NCBI GenBank assembly: GCA_963789885.1
Contig: CAWBNB010000018.1
Location: 62,001 to 126,000, forward strand
DNA from: DATEDA01 sp963789885
GTDB taxonomy: Bacteria > Pseudomonadota > Gammaproteobacteria > Burkholderiales > SG8-39
Direction of reading: 5' to 3'
Length of the DNA: 64,000 bases
The notes below the pieces were generated by a model. It searched no databases and had not been told where the DNA came from. It worked only from the letters and a program-made list of their open reading frames with translations. Below, in pieces: positions 9,134 to 16,929 of this stretch (within the stretch, counting starts at the first letter, position 1; every line of letters begins with the position of its first letter). The position numbers and the translations under genes are program-made.

Positions 9134-9611
9134 GCACGAACACGGACATCCACATACTCGGCCAGGGCTTCTACTGGCAGGACCTGAAGGTCGGCCAGCA
9201 CTTCCAGCACGCTTCGCCGCACCCTGACCGAGAGCCGACCTGGTCAACTTCATCTCGCGTCACCGGCATGCTGGAAGCGATCTTCATCGACGCCACACCG
9301 CAGCATGGCGCATCGCCGGCCGCCCGGTGCCGGCGACGCTGACCTACTCGATCATCGAAGGCTTCATCCTCCAGATCGATGATCCAGGGCACCGGCCTGG
9401 CGATGCTCGAGATGCACGCACGAAGGTGCATCGCGCCGGTGCGCGTCGAACGACACCATCCACGCGCGTGGTCGAGGTCGCCGGCATCCGGCCCACCTCC
9501 AAGGGCAACCGCGCGATCGTCGACTCGACGATCGAGGTGCTTCAACCAGCGCGACGAAGCCGTGCTGACCTACACCGCCAGGCGCATGCTCGCCGGGCCG
9601 TTCCTGAATGA
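9130..9611 (+). pseudogene. MaoC-like (hotdog) dehydratase, frameshifted
   Basis: The ATG at 9130 overlaps the stop of the CoA-transferase gene. The N-terminus GQGFYWQDLKVGQHFQ and the downstream pieces VTGMLEAIFIDAT, ATLTYSIIEGFIL, VEVAGIRPTSKGNRAIVDST and DEAVLTYTARRMLAG match MaoC-type enoyl-CoA hydratases of about 160 residues, but are distributed over three frames. It ends with an ATGA overlap into the aldolase gene. MaoC proteins hydrate 2-enoyl-CoA; here the enzyme would act with the neighbouring CoA-transferase. The indels probably reflect consensus errors. Confidence 0.72.
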
Positions 9612-10408
9612 ACCACCACCCAATGAACACCGACGATCGAAGCCCGACCCTCATGCGCGACCTCGTCAGCGACGCCGAATGGAAGGTGCGCACCGACCTC
9701 GCCGCCTGCTACCGCCTGGTCGCGACGCTACGGCATGAGCGACCTGATCTACAACCACATCACGGCCAAGGTGCCGGGCAAGGACGGGCACTTCCTGATC
9801 AACCCGTTCGGGCTGCTGTACACCGAGATCACCGCCTCGTGCTTCTACACGATCGACCTGGGACGGCAACATCGTGCGTCAAGCCCGACACCGAGTTCCC
9901 GATCAACCGCGCGGGCTTCATGATCCACAGCGCGATCCACGGCGCGCGCGCCGACCTGCATTGCGTGATGCACACGCACACGCGTGCCGGGATGGCGGTG
10001 TCGGCGATGAAGGACGGCCTGCTGCCGCTGACGCAGACGGCGATGCGCTTCTACGGCGCCATCGGCTACCACGACTACGAAGTGCCCGACCGCCGACATC
10101 GGCGAGCGCGAGCGCATCGCGCGCGACCTCGGCCCGCACAGCGCGATGATCCTGCGCAACCACGGCCTGGTCGCCTGCGGCCGCACGGTGCAGGACACCT
10201 GGAACCTGATGTACTGGCTCGAGACCGCCTGCAAGGTGCAGGTCGACGTGCTCGGCCAGCGGCGCCGAGCCGAACCTGCCCACGCACGAACTGGCCACGC
10301 GCATGGCGCAACGCTACGGCCCCGACGGGACGATCAACTTCGCACCGATGGAGTGGCCGGCGCTGCTGCGCCAGCTCGACCGCGAAGACCCTTCCTACAA
10401 GCACCTGA
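9608..10408 (+). pseudogene. Class II aldolase/adducin-family protein, frameshifted
   Basis: Begins in the ATGA overlap at 9608. Ordered fragments spell a class II aldolase: WKVRTDLAACYRLVA, GMSDLIYNHITAKVPG, HFLINPFGLLYTEITASC, the metal-site segment HCVMHTHTRAGMAV, TQTAMRFYGAIGYHDYE, then AMILRNHGLVACGRTVQ with the second His. The end WPALLRQLDREDPSYKH runs to about 10408, where a TGA lies one frame away. Such proteins cleave or decarboxylate hydroxy-acids and sugar phosphates using Zn. At least four frame changes interrupt it, although residue content is well preserved. Confidence 0.72.
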
Positions 10409-10435
10409 ACTCGGAGACATCCATGGAGGAGCGCC

Positions 10436-11417
10436 ATGCATCTTCGAGTCGCCTCGCTCGCCCGCTGCAGCGCGACCTGCTTGCCGCGTTCGCCGCCGCG
10501 GCGCTCGCGCAGAGCTACCCGTCCAAGCCGGTGAAGATCGTCGTGCCCTATGCGCCCGGCGGCCCAAACGACATCGTCGCGCGGCTGCTGGCGCAGAAGC
10601 TCAGCGAGCAACGGCGCAGCCCTTCATCGTCGAGAACAAGCCCGGCGGCGGCTCGAACATCGGCGCCGAATCCGTCGCCAAGTCGCCCGCCGACGGCTAC
10701 ACGCTGCTCGTCGCTCGCGACCTCGCACTCCATCAACATGACCCTGTTCCCGAAGGAGAACTTGAAGTACGACCTGCTGAAGGACCTCGCACCGGTGACG
10801 CATGCTGATGACCGGGCCGCTGGTGCTGGTGATCGCAACCCGGCGTTCCCGGCGAAGCAACCTGAAGGAACTCATTGCGCAGGCCAAGGCCAAGCCCGGC
10901 GAGTTGTCTTCGGCTCCTCGGGCAACGGCTCGTCCACGCACCTGCGCGGCGAGATGCTCAACACCGTGGCCGGCATCCAGACGATCCACATCCCGTACAA
11001 GGGCAGCGGCCCGGCGCTGACCGACCTGATGGGCGGGCAGATCGACGTCATGATCGACACGATGATCTCGGCGATGCCCTTCGTCACCTCCGGCAAGCTC
11101 AAAGCCCTGGCGACCACGGCAAGACCCGTTCACCGGTGGCGCCCGACGTGCCGACGGTCGCCGAGTCAGGGCTACCCGGCTTCGAGGCGGTCGCCTGGAT
11201 CGGCCTGCTGGCACCGGCGAAGACGCCGACGGAGATCGTCGCCAAGCTGAATGCCGAGGTGAAGAAGGTGCTCGAGCAGCCCAATGTCAAGGCGCGCTTC
11301 GCCGCGCAGGGCTTCAGCGCCACCTGGACACCGCCGGAAAAGTTCGGCGCCTACATCCAGGCTGAGCACACCAAGTGGGCAAAAGTCGTGAAGGATTCCG
11401 GCGCGAAGATTGATTGA
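10436..11417 (+). pseudogene. Bug-family (TctC) solute-binding protein, frameshifted
   Basis: A GGAGGA ribosome site precedes the ATG at 10436. After a signal-peptide-like start, in which a frame change occurs, mature sequence QSYPSKPVKIVVPYAPGGPN is clear. It is followed in other frames by AESVAKSPADGYTLLV, NLKYDLLKDLAPVT, IQTIHIPYKGSGPALTDLM and the C-terminus FGAYIQAEHTKWAKVVKDSG with a stop at 11417. The content and length (~325) are those of an intact Bug protein. It closes the LysR-regulated CaiB-MaoC-aldolase set and presumably binds its substrate. Confidence 0.78.
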
Positions 11418-11527
11418 CATGGCGCAAGATTGGATTAGAGAAGGCCCGCGTGAGCGCCCGAGCATTTCCGCGATCGCTTGTTACGGCGCCTTCAGCGGGG
11501 CGGCGACGCTCAGGCGGCCGCCTTTCG

Positions 11528-11838
11528 TCAGCACCGGAACGTGAATCCGGCCCCCAGGCCGTACGATTTCACGTCCGCCCGGAAGGTGCCGAGCGCGGCC
11601 GTCGTCTGCGAGAAGTCGCCCTCGAACGCATACGCGGCGAAGGCGTCGAAGCGCACGTTCTTGCAGCAGCGTCCGCCTCGCCTCGGCCGCGCTCTCGAAC
11701 TGGCCGCCGTACTCGACCGTGTAGCCCGGCTCCTCGATCTCCAGCGCGCATTCGCCGTCCTCCGCCGTGCGGTGATGCGTGCGCGTTGTCTCGCCCCGCT
11801 GCTGAAGGCTCTCGCCGGTTGCGTCGGCATCGAACTTA
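11528..11838 (-). pseudogene. 3' remnant of an outer-membrane-type beta-barrel protein
   Basis: Minus-strand sequence reads FDADATGESLQQRGE, GECALEIEEPGYTVEYGG, then, after a one-base shift near 11665, NVRFDAFAAYAFEGDFSQTT and KSYGLGAGFTFRC before a stop. The alternating pattern and Phe-rich end suggest the last strands of a barrel. No start codon is available: the integrase stop lies only a few bases upstream, so the 5' part was probably lost on integration. The family is not recognised with certainty. Confidence 0.4.
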
Positions 11839-11841
11839 CTT

Positions 11842-13029
11842 CTAACCGACACCCTCCGTCGCATCGAACGCCCGCACGACATCCTCGACGGTGGGATTCA
11901 CGTAACGACGAAGCTGCGACAAGCTCCTGTGGCCCGTGATGAGCTGCAAGAGGAAGATGTCGCCATGGAGCCGCTTCGCATAACGCGTCGCGGCCGTGTG
12001 CCGCAAATCGTGGATGTGCAGGTTCTCGATACCGGCACGCTTGCACGCGCGCGCCCAGGCGGCATCGAGCGCGTCCGGACTCAACGGAAAAATCCTCTCC
12101 TCCGGCCCGCCGCGCGGCACCGCCTGCAGAATCGCGAGCGCGGTGCGCGTGAGCGGCACTTTCCGCGGACCCATTTTCGCCTCGACGAGCTTGAGCGTGC
12201 GACGGCTCTCGTCGAGATCCTGCCAGCGCGCAATGAGCAGCCCTTCGCTCTTTCGGACCGCCGTCTCGATGGCAAACCACACGAACGACGCGACGAGCGG
12301 GTTACGACAGTCGAGTAGCGCTGCGGCAAGCCGCTGCTCCTCGTCCGCGCTCAGCGTGCGATCGCGAGCGCTGCCCCGCGCCGAGGGCCAACGCACGGCG
12401 TGCGCCACGTTTGGCAGCTTGCCCCACTCCCACACTTCGGTCGTCTTGAAAAGTGCGGAGAGGAGCGCGAGCTCGATGCGGATCGTGGCAGGCGCATTGC
12501 CTTCGGCAAGCATCGCCTTGACGAGCTCGTTGACATCATAGGCGGCGATGCGGGCGACCGGCAACGTTGCGAGGCGTCGTCTTGCTGCCGTGCTGCGCGG
12601 CCGGGCCGCAAGCCGCGCCTGCCGGTGTGCTGCGAACGGACGTGGCAACGGATGCGACTCGCTCGCCGGTCGTTCCTCGAGCGCGAAGCTCCAACGTGGG
12701 ACATCCCCTCCCATGTCGACGCGCTTGCGGATCGCTTTGAGGCGCGGCAGCTGCGCGAGGGCGAGATAACGGTTGATCCGAACGACTTCCTGCACGCAGC
12801 CTCTCTTCTTCACCGAAAAATCCTCGGCGTACATGCGAAGCGCCATGGCCAGGGTCGTTTGCTGCGGGCCGAGCCCTTTGGGCTGTTTTGTCTTGGCGAT
12901 GGCCGACTCGGTTTCGCGGGCCCACTCGCGCGCCTCGGCATGCGTGCGGAAGCCACTCTTGTAGCGCCGGTGCAGGCTGGTGCGCACGCGCACCGCCCAG
13001 CCCTTGCCTTCCCTGTAGATGCTCGCCAT
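11842..13029 (-). CDS. Phage/island-type tyrosine recombinase (integrase), copy 1
   Basis: About 395 residues, full length. The N-terminal arm-binding domain starts MASIYREGKGWAVRVR; a core-binding domain follows, with the catalytic domain in the C-terminal half. The expected residues are visible: Arg in ETAVRKSEGL, Lys in MGPRKVPLTR, His and Arg in HIHDLRHTAATR, His in ITGHRSLSQL and the nucleophile Tyr in RRYVNPTVE. I choose the ATG at 13029; an in-frame ATG at 13062 is less likely. It lies 320 bases from a tRNA-Lys 3' fragment, its probable attachment core. A second, truncated copy lies at 38213-39073. Confidence 0.93.
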   Translation of the reverse strand: MASIYREGKGWAVRVRTSLHRRYKSGFRTHAEAREWARETESAIAKTKQPKGLGPQQTTLAMALRMYAEDFSVKKRGCVQEVVRINRYLALAQLPRLKAIRKRVDMGGDVPRWSFALEERPASESHPLPRPFAAHRQARLAARPRSTAARRRLATLPVARIAAYDVNELVKAMLAEGNAPATIRIELALLSALFKTTEVWEWGKLPNVAHAVRWPSARGSARDRTLSADEEQRLAAALLDCRNPLVASFVWFAIETAVRKSEGLLIARWQDLDESRRTLKLVEAKMGPRKVPLTRTALAILQAVPRGGPEERIFPLSPDALDAAWARACKRAGIENLHIHDLRHTAATRYAKRLHGDIFLLQLITGHRSLSQLRRYVNPTVEDVVRAFDATEGVG

Positions 13030-13352
13030 GGTGTGCCTCCGCGCGTGTTCGAGTGAAGCCACTCGCTGCGAGAGGTTGCCACCAAGGCGCTGAAACTCAG
13101 CGGGCCGCCAGACCGCGGCCAGTGCTACGTCGTCACGACGATGTCCCTCGACTCGGTTGTGATCCGACTCGCTGTCGAGGTGTAGAGACTGGCGTTCATC
13201 CCCGCGCGGCGCATGGCGTAGGCGTTGCGCGAAGCGCCTGGCAACGCCGCGTGTCAGAAACGCGTGTCAGAAGCCACGCAGCGCGCGGAGTAGGGACCGA
13301 AACGCAGAAGGGCTCGCTGATGCAAGCCCTTGTCTGCGTTCAAAATGGTCTT
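13030..13352. other. Non-coding stretch between integrase and tRNA fragment
   Basis: No credible gene. It presumably holds the integrase promoter and arm-type binding sites, but I cannot pick out individual sites with confidence. Confidence 0.4.
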
Positions 13353-13397
13353 TGGTAGGGCGTGCAGGGGTCGAACCTGCGACCAACGGATTAAAAG
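13353..13397 (-). other. 3' half of tRNA-Lys(UUU): probable attachment core
   Basis: On the minus strand the 45 bases from the anticodon loop CTTTTAA, through variable loop TTGGTCG, T-arm GCAGG-TTCGACC-CCTGC and acceptor ACGCCCTA, to CCA are those of a tRNA-Lys gene. The 5' side (GTTGCTGATTCACAAACCG and beyond) cannot form a D-arm or the anticodon stem, so this is not a functional tRNA. A 3' tRNA segment next to an integrase is the classical island attachment site (attL/attR). The intact tRNA would be at the other junction or in the empty site. Confidence 0.7.
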
Positions 13398-13407
13398 CGC
13401 AGCGGTT

Positions 13408-13499
13408 TGTGAATCAGCAACTTACGAGGACGCCCGTTGCGTCTTTTGCAGCACCATGCAGCACTTTGCGCAGCTGACTCACGCAAAATTCACGCAAGC
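13408..13499. repeat. ~90-bp direct repeat, left copy
   Basis: Starts TGTGAATCAGCAACTTACG and contains GAGGACGCCCGTTGCGTC followed by TTTTGCAGCAC. It recurs in the same orientation at 13995-14087 with roughly 80 percent identity by eye. The left copy abuts the tRNA-Lys fragment. Confidence 0.75.
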
Positions 13500-13598
13500 T
13501 CCGGTTGGCGCGAGACACAAACACGCCTGCCGCCACAGATGGGGTCCGTTGCATCGGCCACCGGGTAGACTCGCGATCCCGCCACACCGGAGACCGCC

Positions 13599-13990
13599 AT
13601 GGCTTGTCGCTATTGCCATCCGATGTTCAGGGGTCGTCACTTCGATCAGGAGATCATCCTCCTGTGCGTCCGATGGTACGTGACGTACAAGCTCTCTTAC
13701 CACGACCTCGCCGCCATGATGCTCGAGCGCGGCATCTCGGTGGCGCCGAGCACGATCTTCAGGTGGGTCCCACGGTACGTGCCGCAGTTCGAGAAGCGCT
13801 GCACGTGCGAACGTGCGCGTATCTGAACAACGTCGTCGAGCAAGACCACCGAGCGATTAAGGCACGCTGTCGGACCATGCGCGGGTTCAAGTCGTTCACC
13901 ACGGCCGCGACCACCCACGCGGGGATTGAGCTCGCGCACCGCATAGCGCAAGCGGCAGTTTATCTGTCAGTTCGCCTGTGGCCGACGTAG
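13599..13990 (+). pseudogene. IS6-family transposase, internally deleted
   Basis: The first 68 residues, starting MACRYCHPMFRGRHFD and including VRWYVTYKLSYHDLAAMM and STIFRWVPRYVPQFEKR, are the N-terminus of an IS6/IS26-type DDE transposase. After a short junction and frame change the sequence resumes at the far C-terminus, LNNVVEQDHRAIKARCR and GFKSFTTAATTHAGIEL. The central ~100 residues with the first two catalytic Asp are missing, so the protein cannot be active. The element lies between the two 90-bp direct repeats. Confidence 0.85.
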
Positions 13991-13994
13991 TAGT

Positions 13995-14087
13995 TGTGAA
14001 ATCAGTGACTTCCGAGGACGCCCGTTGCGTCTTTTGCAGCACGATGCAGGACTTTGAACAGCCGATCCCCGCGAAACTCACGCGCGG
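13995..14087. repeat. ~90-bp direct repeat, right copy
   Basis: Second copy of the repeat at 13408-13499, beginning TGTGAAATCAGTGACTTCC. Unlike the left copy it is not attached to tRNA sequence. Confidence 0.75.
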
Positions 14088-14194
14088 TTCGAGCGACCGC
14101 TGTATCAATGAAAGTCAGGGGCGCGCGCAGTGTTCGCCGCGCCGGCCTTTCGGCTAGACTTTCGCCGCGTCAACGCGATCGGAGGAAGAGTCGC

Positions 14195-14251
14195 ATGCGC
14201 AGCCTTCTTGTTGCGCTCGCCGGTTGGCCGACCGCGGCGGCAAACGAGTGA
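14195..14251 (+). CDS. Possible 18-residue leader ORF overlapping phnC
   Basis: GGAGGAAGAG lies at the right distance before the ATG at 14195. The 18-codon frame MRSLLVALAGWPTAAANE ends in a TGA that overlaps the GTG start of the phnC-like gene (GTGA). The downstream gene has no good ribosome site of its own, so translational coupling through this peptide is plausible. No family is recognisable. Confidence 0.4.
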   Translation: MRSLLVALAGWPTAAANE

Positions 14252-14640
14252 GCTCGACCGCGGCGACGGCCTTCGACGCGGCGCCATCCGCCGGAGCGGC
14301 GGCCACCGCGCTCTCGATCCGCGACCTGGTCAAGGCGTACGGCGACGGCCGCCCGGTGCTCCGCGGAATCTCGCTCGATATCGCGCCGCGCGGCGTCACC
14401 ACCGTCATCGGCCCCTCCGGCAGCGGCAAGTCGACACTGATCCGCTGCATCAATCGGCTCGTCGAGCCGACCTCCGGCGCGATCCTGTTCGAGGGCCGCG
14501 ACCTCGCTCGGCTCGACAAGCGCGAACTGCGCGACGCGCGCCGGCGCATCGGCATGGTCTTCCAGGAGCACAACCTCGTCGAGCGCCTGACCGTCATGGA
14601 GAACGTGCTGAGCGGGCGGCTCGGCTACGTGAGTCCGCTA
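14248..14640 (+). pseudogene. phnC: Phosphonate-type ABC transporter ATPase (PhnC-like), 3' truncated
   Basis: From the GTG at 14248 the frame contains an ABC ATPase N-terminal half: LSIRDLVKAYGDGRPVLRG, Walker A GPSGSGKSTLIRCINRL, and Q-loop region RIGMVFQEHNLVERLTVMEN, continuing VLSGRLGYV as in PhnC. Homology stops abruptly near 14637, and the frame runs on only to 14706 in unrelated sequence. Signature motif, Walker B and H-loop are absent, so it cannot function. The break is probably the junction between chromosomal DNA and the inserted island. Confidence 0.75.
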
Positions 14641-15015
14641 GGTTCCGTAGGCGCTACCGGCCTGGATGCACGGCGCGTCAGCCGAAACCGCCGTTGCGAT
14701 CAATGAGCAACCGACGAATACGGCGGCCTCAAGGCTTCGATTGGTGGTCAACACTGTAATTTTCCTCCTATCCGCGCAATCCGAGCTCTTCCGTCCGATG
14801 TGTCGGACCAGTTCGGGAGGAAAAAATAAATGCCCTTAAGCCCCGTCTGAACAGCGGCCCACTCGTCCAGCGCCTTGTGCTTGGCAGCGGCGGTCGTGCC
14901 AGGCGACCACGTTCTGCGAAGTTAGTAATGTCATCGTGTTCTCACTCCATTCTTTCGGATTCGGCCGCCTAGTTGCGGGATTGCCAAGCAGGCGGTCCGT
15001 TGTCTGAGGATGCAG
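14641..15015. other. No recognisable gene
   Basis: About 375 bases after the phnC break. I see no coding pattern, RNA gene or repeat. The truncation of phnC makes this the likely left border of the repeated island. Confidence 0.4.
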
Positions 15016-15240
15016 TTACTTGAGCGTGGTGATAGCCTCTTCTACCGCCTTGCCATAGGCCACGAACGTTCTGGCGCGCGCCAGCGCGAAAGCTTTCTCC
15101 TCTGCCGTTACTGAGCGGAACGCTTCCTGGATCTGAGAAACCTTGGGTACATGCGGATGGAGCAATTCGATGATTCTTTGATACTCCGCATTCCCCAACA
15201 GAACTGCGAGCGGATCGATGGCCGCAAAATAATTGGACAC
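15016..15240 (-). CDS. Small protein of unknown function (74 residues)
   Basis: I start at the GTG at 15240 because AAGGAG lies 7 bases upstream; an in-frame ATG at 15270 has no such site. The product begins VSNYFAAIDPLAVLLGNAEY and is helical, with charged C-terminal half (VTAEEKAFALARARTFVAYG). No signal peptide or membrane segment. No family recognised. It lies about 185 bases downstream of copy A of the island's promoter element, so it is probably a member of that regulon. Confidence 0.6.
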   Translation of the reverse strand: MSNYFAAIDPLAVLLGNAEYQRIIELLHPHVPKVSQIQEAFRSVTAEEKAFALARARTFVAYGKAVEEAITTLK

Positions 15241-15381
15241 GGGTAGTCTCCTTGATCTGTCTTCATGCAATAAAAATCGAGATCGGGGGCACAGCGGCCT
15301 CTAGAAGCAGCCCGACTTGGCATAGCAGTCCGTCCACGTCCCACTCCTTCGAACACGGGCTCTCGCTGGTGCGAGAACCGT

Positions 15382-15482
15382 CGATACGAAATCTAGGCGA
15401 AAGCGCGACAGCGGAATATCCCGGGAATGCGCTTGCGCATCCCGTGTTTGCGCTAAACCGCACGGTCTAGCCTGAAAGGAAC
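15382..15482 (-). promoter_or_regulatory. Repeated promoter/operator element, copy A
   Basis: Read on the minus strand, the dyad GGGATGCG-CAAG-CGCATTCCC (15423-15443) is followed by GGGATATTCCGCTGTCG and CGCCTAGATTTCGTATCG. A further conserved block AGGCTAGACCG lies upstream of the dyad. The same layout occurs at six other places in the window. TAGATT resembles a -10 element and the dyad lies just upstream of where a -35 would be, a normal position for an activator site. It faces the gene at 15016-15240. Confidence 0.7.
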
Positions 15483-15498
15483 GCAGCGCTGCGCGCGC

Positions 15499-15540
15499 TC
15501 AGGCGGCGCGGGGAATGGACAGGCTCAGCGTCGTGCCTGC
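15499..15540 (-). pseudogene. Histidine-kinase 3'-end fragment
   Basis: Minus-strand codons AGTTLSLSIPRAA then TGA match the last residues of the complete kinase at 32483-34276 (ATGTTLSLLIPRSS). Only this tail is kept, directly upstream of promoter element copy A. Confidence 0.6.
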
Positions 15541-15887
15541 AAAAGCCCGACGGATCTATGCTTGCTACGCGAGACTGAAATACTCTGTTCCCGCACGCAA
15601 GACATCCGAGGCAATGCGGGACGCGAGACTTTCGGTAACCCGATGTCCAGGCTTCTCAGTTCTCGGTGCCGCGCGTGCGCTCATCCCCGTTGCAGGTTCG
15701 GCATCGTTACACCGAGCGCGCGAGTAGCCACAACGGTCAGAACCGCGAGGCGGCGACACTGTAGAAACGCTTCTGTCGGTTGGGCGCGTGTTGATGGCAT
15801 TCGTGATTGCACGCGGCGGATCGCCAACTGAACCGGTCGCCACGGGCGCGGCCGGCCAGCGCTCGTCTTTTCGTAGGTGGACGACGA
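15541..15887. other. No recognisable gene
   Basis: Between the kinase-tail fragment and the end of the EEP-family gene. Nothing with coding or structural signal was identified. Confidence 0.4.
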
Positions 15888-16908
15888 TCAGTCGTCATCC
15901 TGCATGACGCAGATCCCGGCTCGTACGAGCAGGTGGTCCGAAAGTCGGTTGCGAAACTCGACACTAGTGATGCCCTGCATCCAATCGCTCGGCCGCACCA
16001 CCTTGAAGTCGAGGGGATTCTTGCCCACCCCGTCCGCCGGACAGCTGACGTTCGTTTCCGGCTGCGCGGCAACCAGGAAGATACGATCGAATGGCGCAGC
16101 CGTTTCCCCGTGCTTGAAGGGCAGGTGGGTACCAAGGTCCCTCGCATTGCAGTCCTTGAACCCCGCCTGGCTCATCGCCTTTCCGGCAGGTTCATCCGCC
16201 GACAGCATGTTGGAGTCGCCAAGGACGATGACGTCGCCGTCGCCATGCTTGTCCTTCAGGGAGCCGAGTGCCCCGAGCAGCAGCTCAATCTCGTAGGCGC
16301 GCGCGTCGGCGGCCACCGCACCGCCTATGTTCGACTTCAGGTGAACGGGGACCACCACGAAGTCGGACTTGCCGTTCCCGCCTGAGAACTTCACCGCGTA
16401 GGGCCACCGGCTGAATATGATCGTGCCCTCCTCCGGATCGGCAAACCCGTCCCGGATGGCGCTCTCGCGTGCTTCATCGACCTCGAAGCCAAGCTTCCAC
16501 GGACCTCCCGTCAGCGTGAACCACGGCTGCGTTCCAGGCAATGCCTGTCCACTGGTCGTCGGGCGCTCGTGCGCCCGGGCGCTTCTCGAATAGTTCGTAT
16601 CGCCATTTCGCGGCCGGCCCGTTAAGCGAAGCAAACGCGCGGTCCAGCTCAGAATTCCGAGGCTTGCCGCCGGTGGTCTTCCGGTTCACGGAGATCTCTT
16701 CAAGCGCGAGGATGTCGACCCTCGATGCCCTGATGTACGAGGCGACGTCCTGTGGCGCTTGCGGTGTTCGCTTGCCGGCCGTGGCGTTGCCGAGCCATTG
16801 GATGTTCCACGCGCCAACGTGGATAACGCGCTCGCACTGTTGCGGCGGTTGCTGCGCGAAGCCGATCGCCGTCGAGCAGGCCAGGAGTCCAACCAGAAAT
16901 CGCGTCAT
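15888..16908 (-). pseudogene. Secreted endonuclease/exonuclease/phosphatase-family protein, one frameshift
   Basis: A signal peptide (MTRFLVGLLACSTAIGFAQ) precedes EEP-fold motifs: HVGAWNIQWLG (Asn) and RVDILALEEISVN (metal-binding Glu). After a single frame change near 16530-16550 come VVPVHLKSNIGG, VIVLGDSNMLSADEP (G-D-S-N) and the final NRLSDHLLVRAG (S-D-H). Together ~340 residues, normal for a secreted nuclease or phosphodiesterase of this fold. Whether the shift is a sequence error or a real mutation is unclear. The gene follows the S74 repeat gene by 21 bases, so both probably depend on promoter element copy B. Confidence 0.78.
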
Positions 16909-16929
16909 GTCACGGCTCTTTTCATGTGG

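Noticed and set aside
13353..13440. Complete tRNA-Lys gene
   Set aside because: Only the part from the anticodon loop to CCA is tRNA-like; the D-arm, anticodon 5' stem and discriminator pairing fail.
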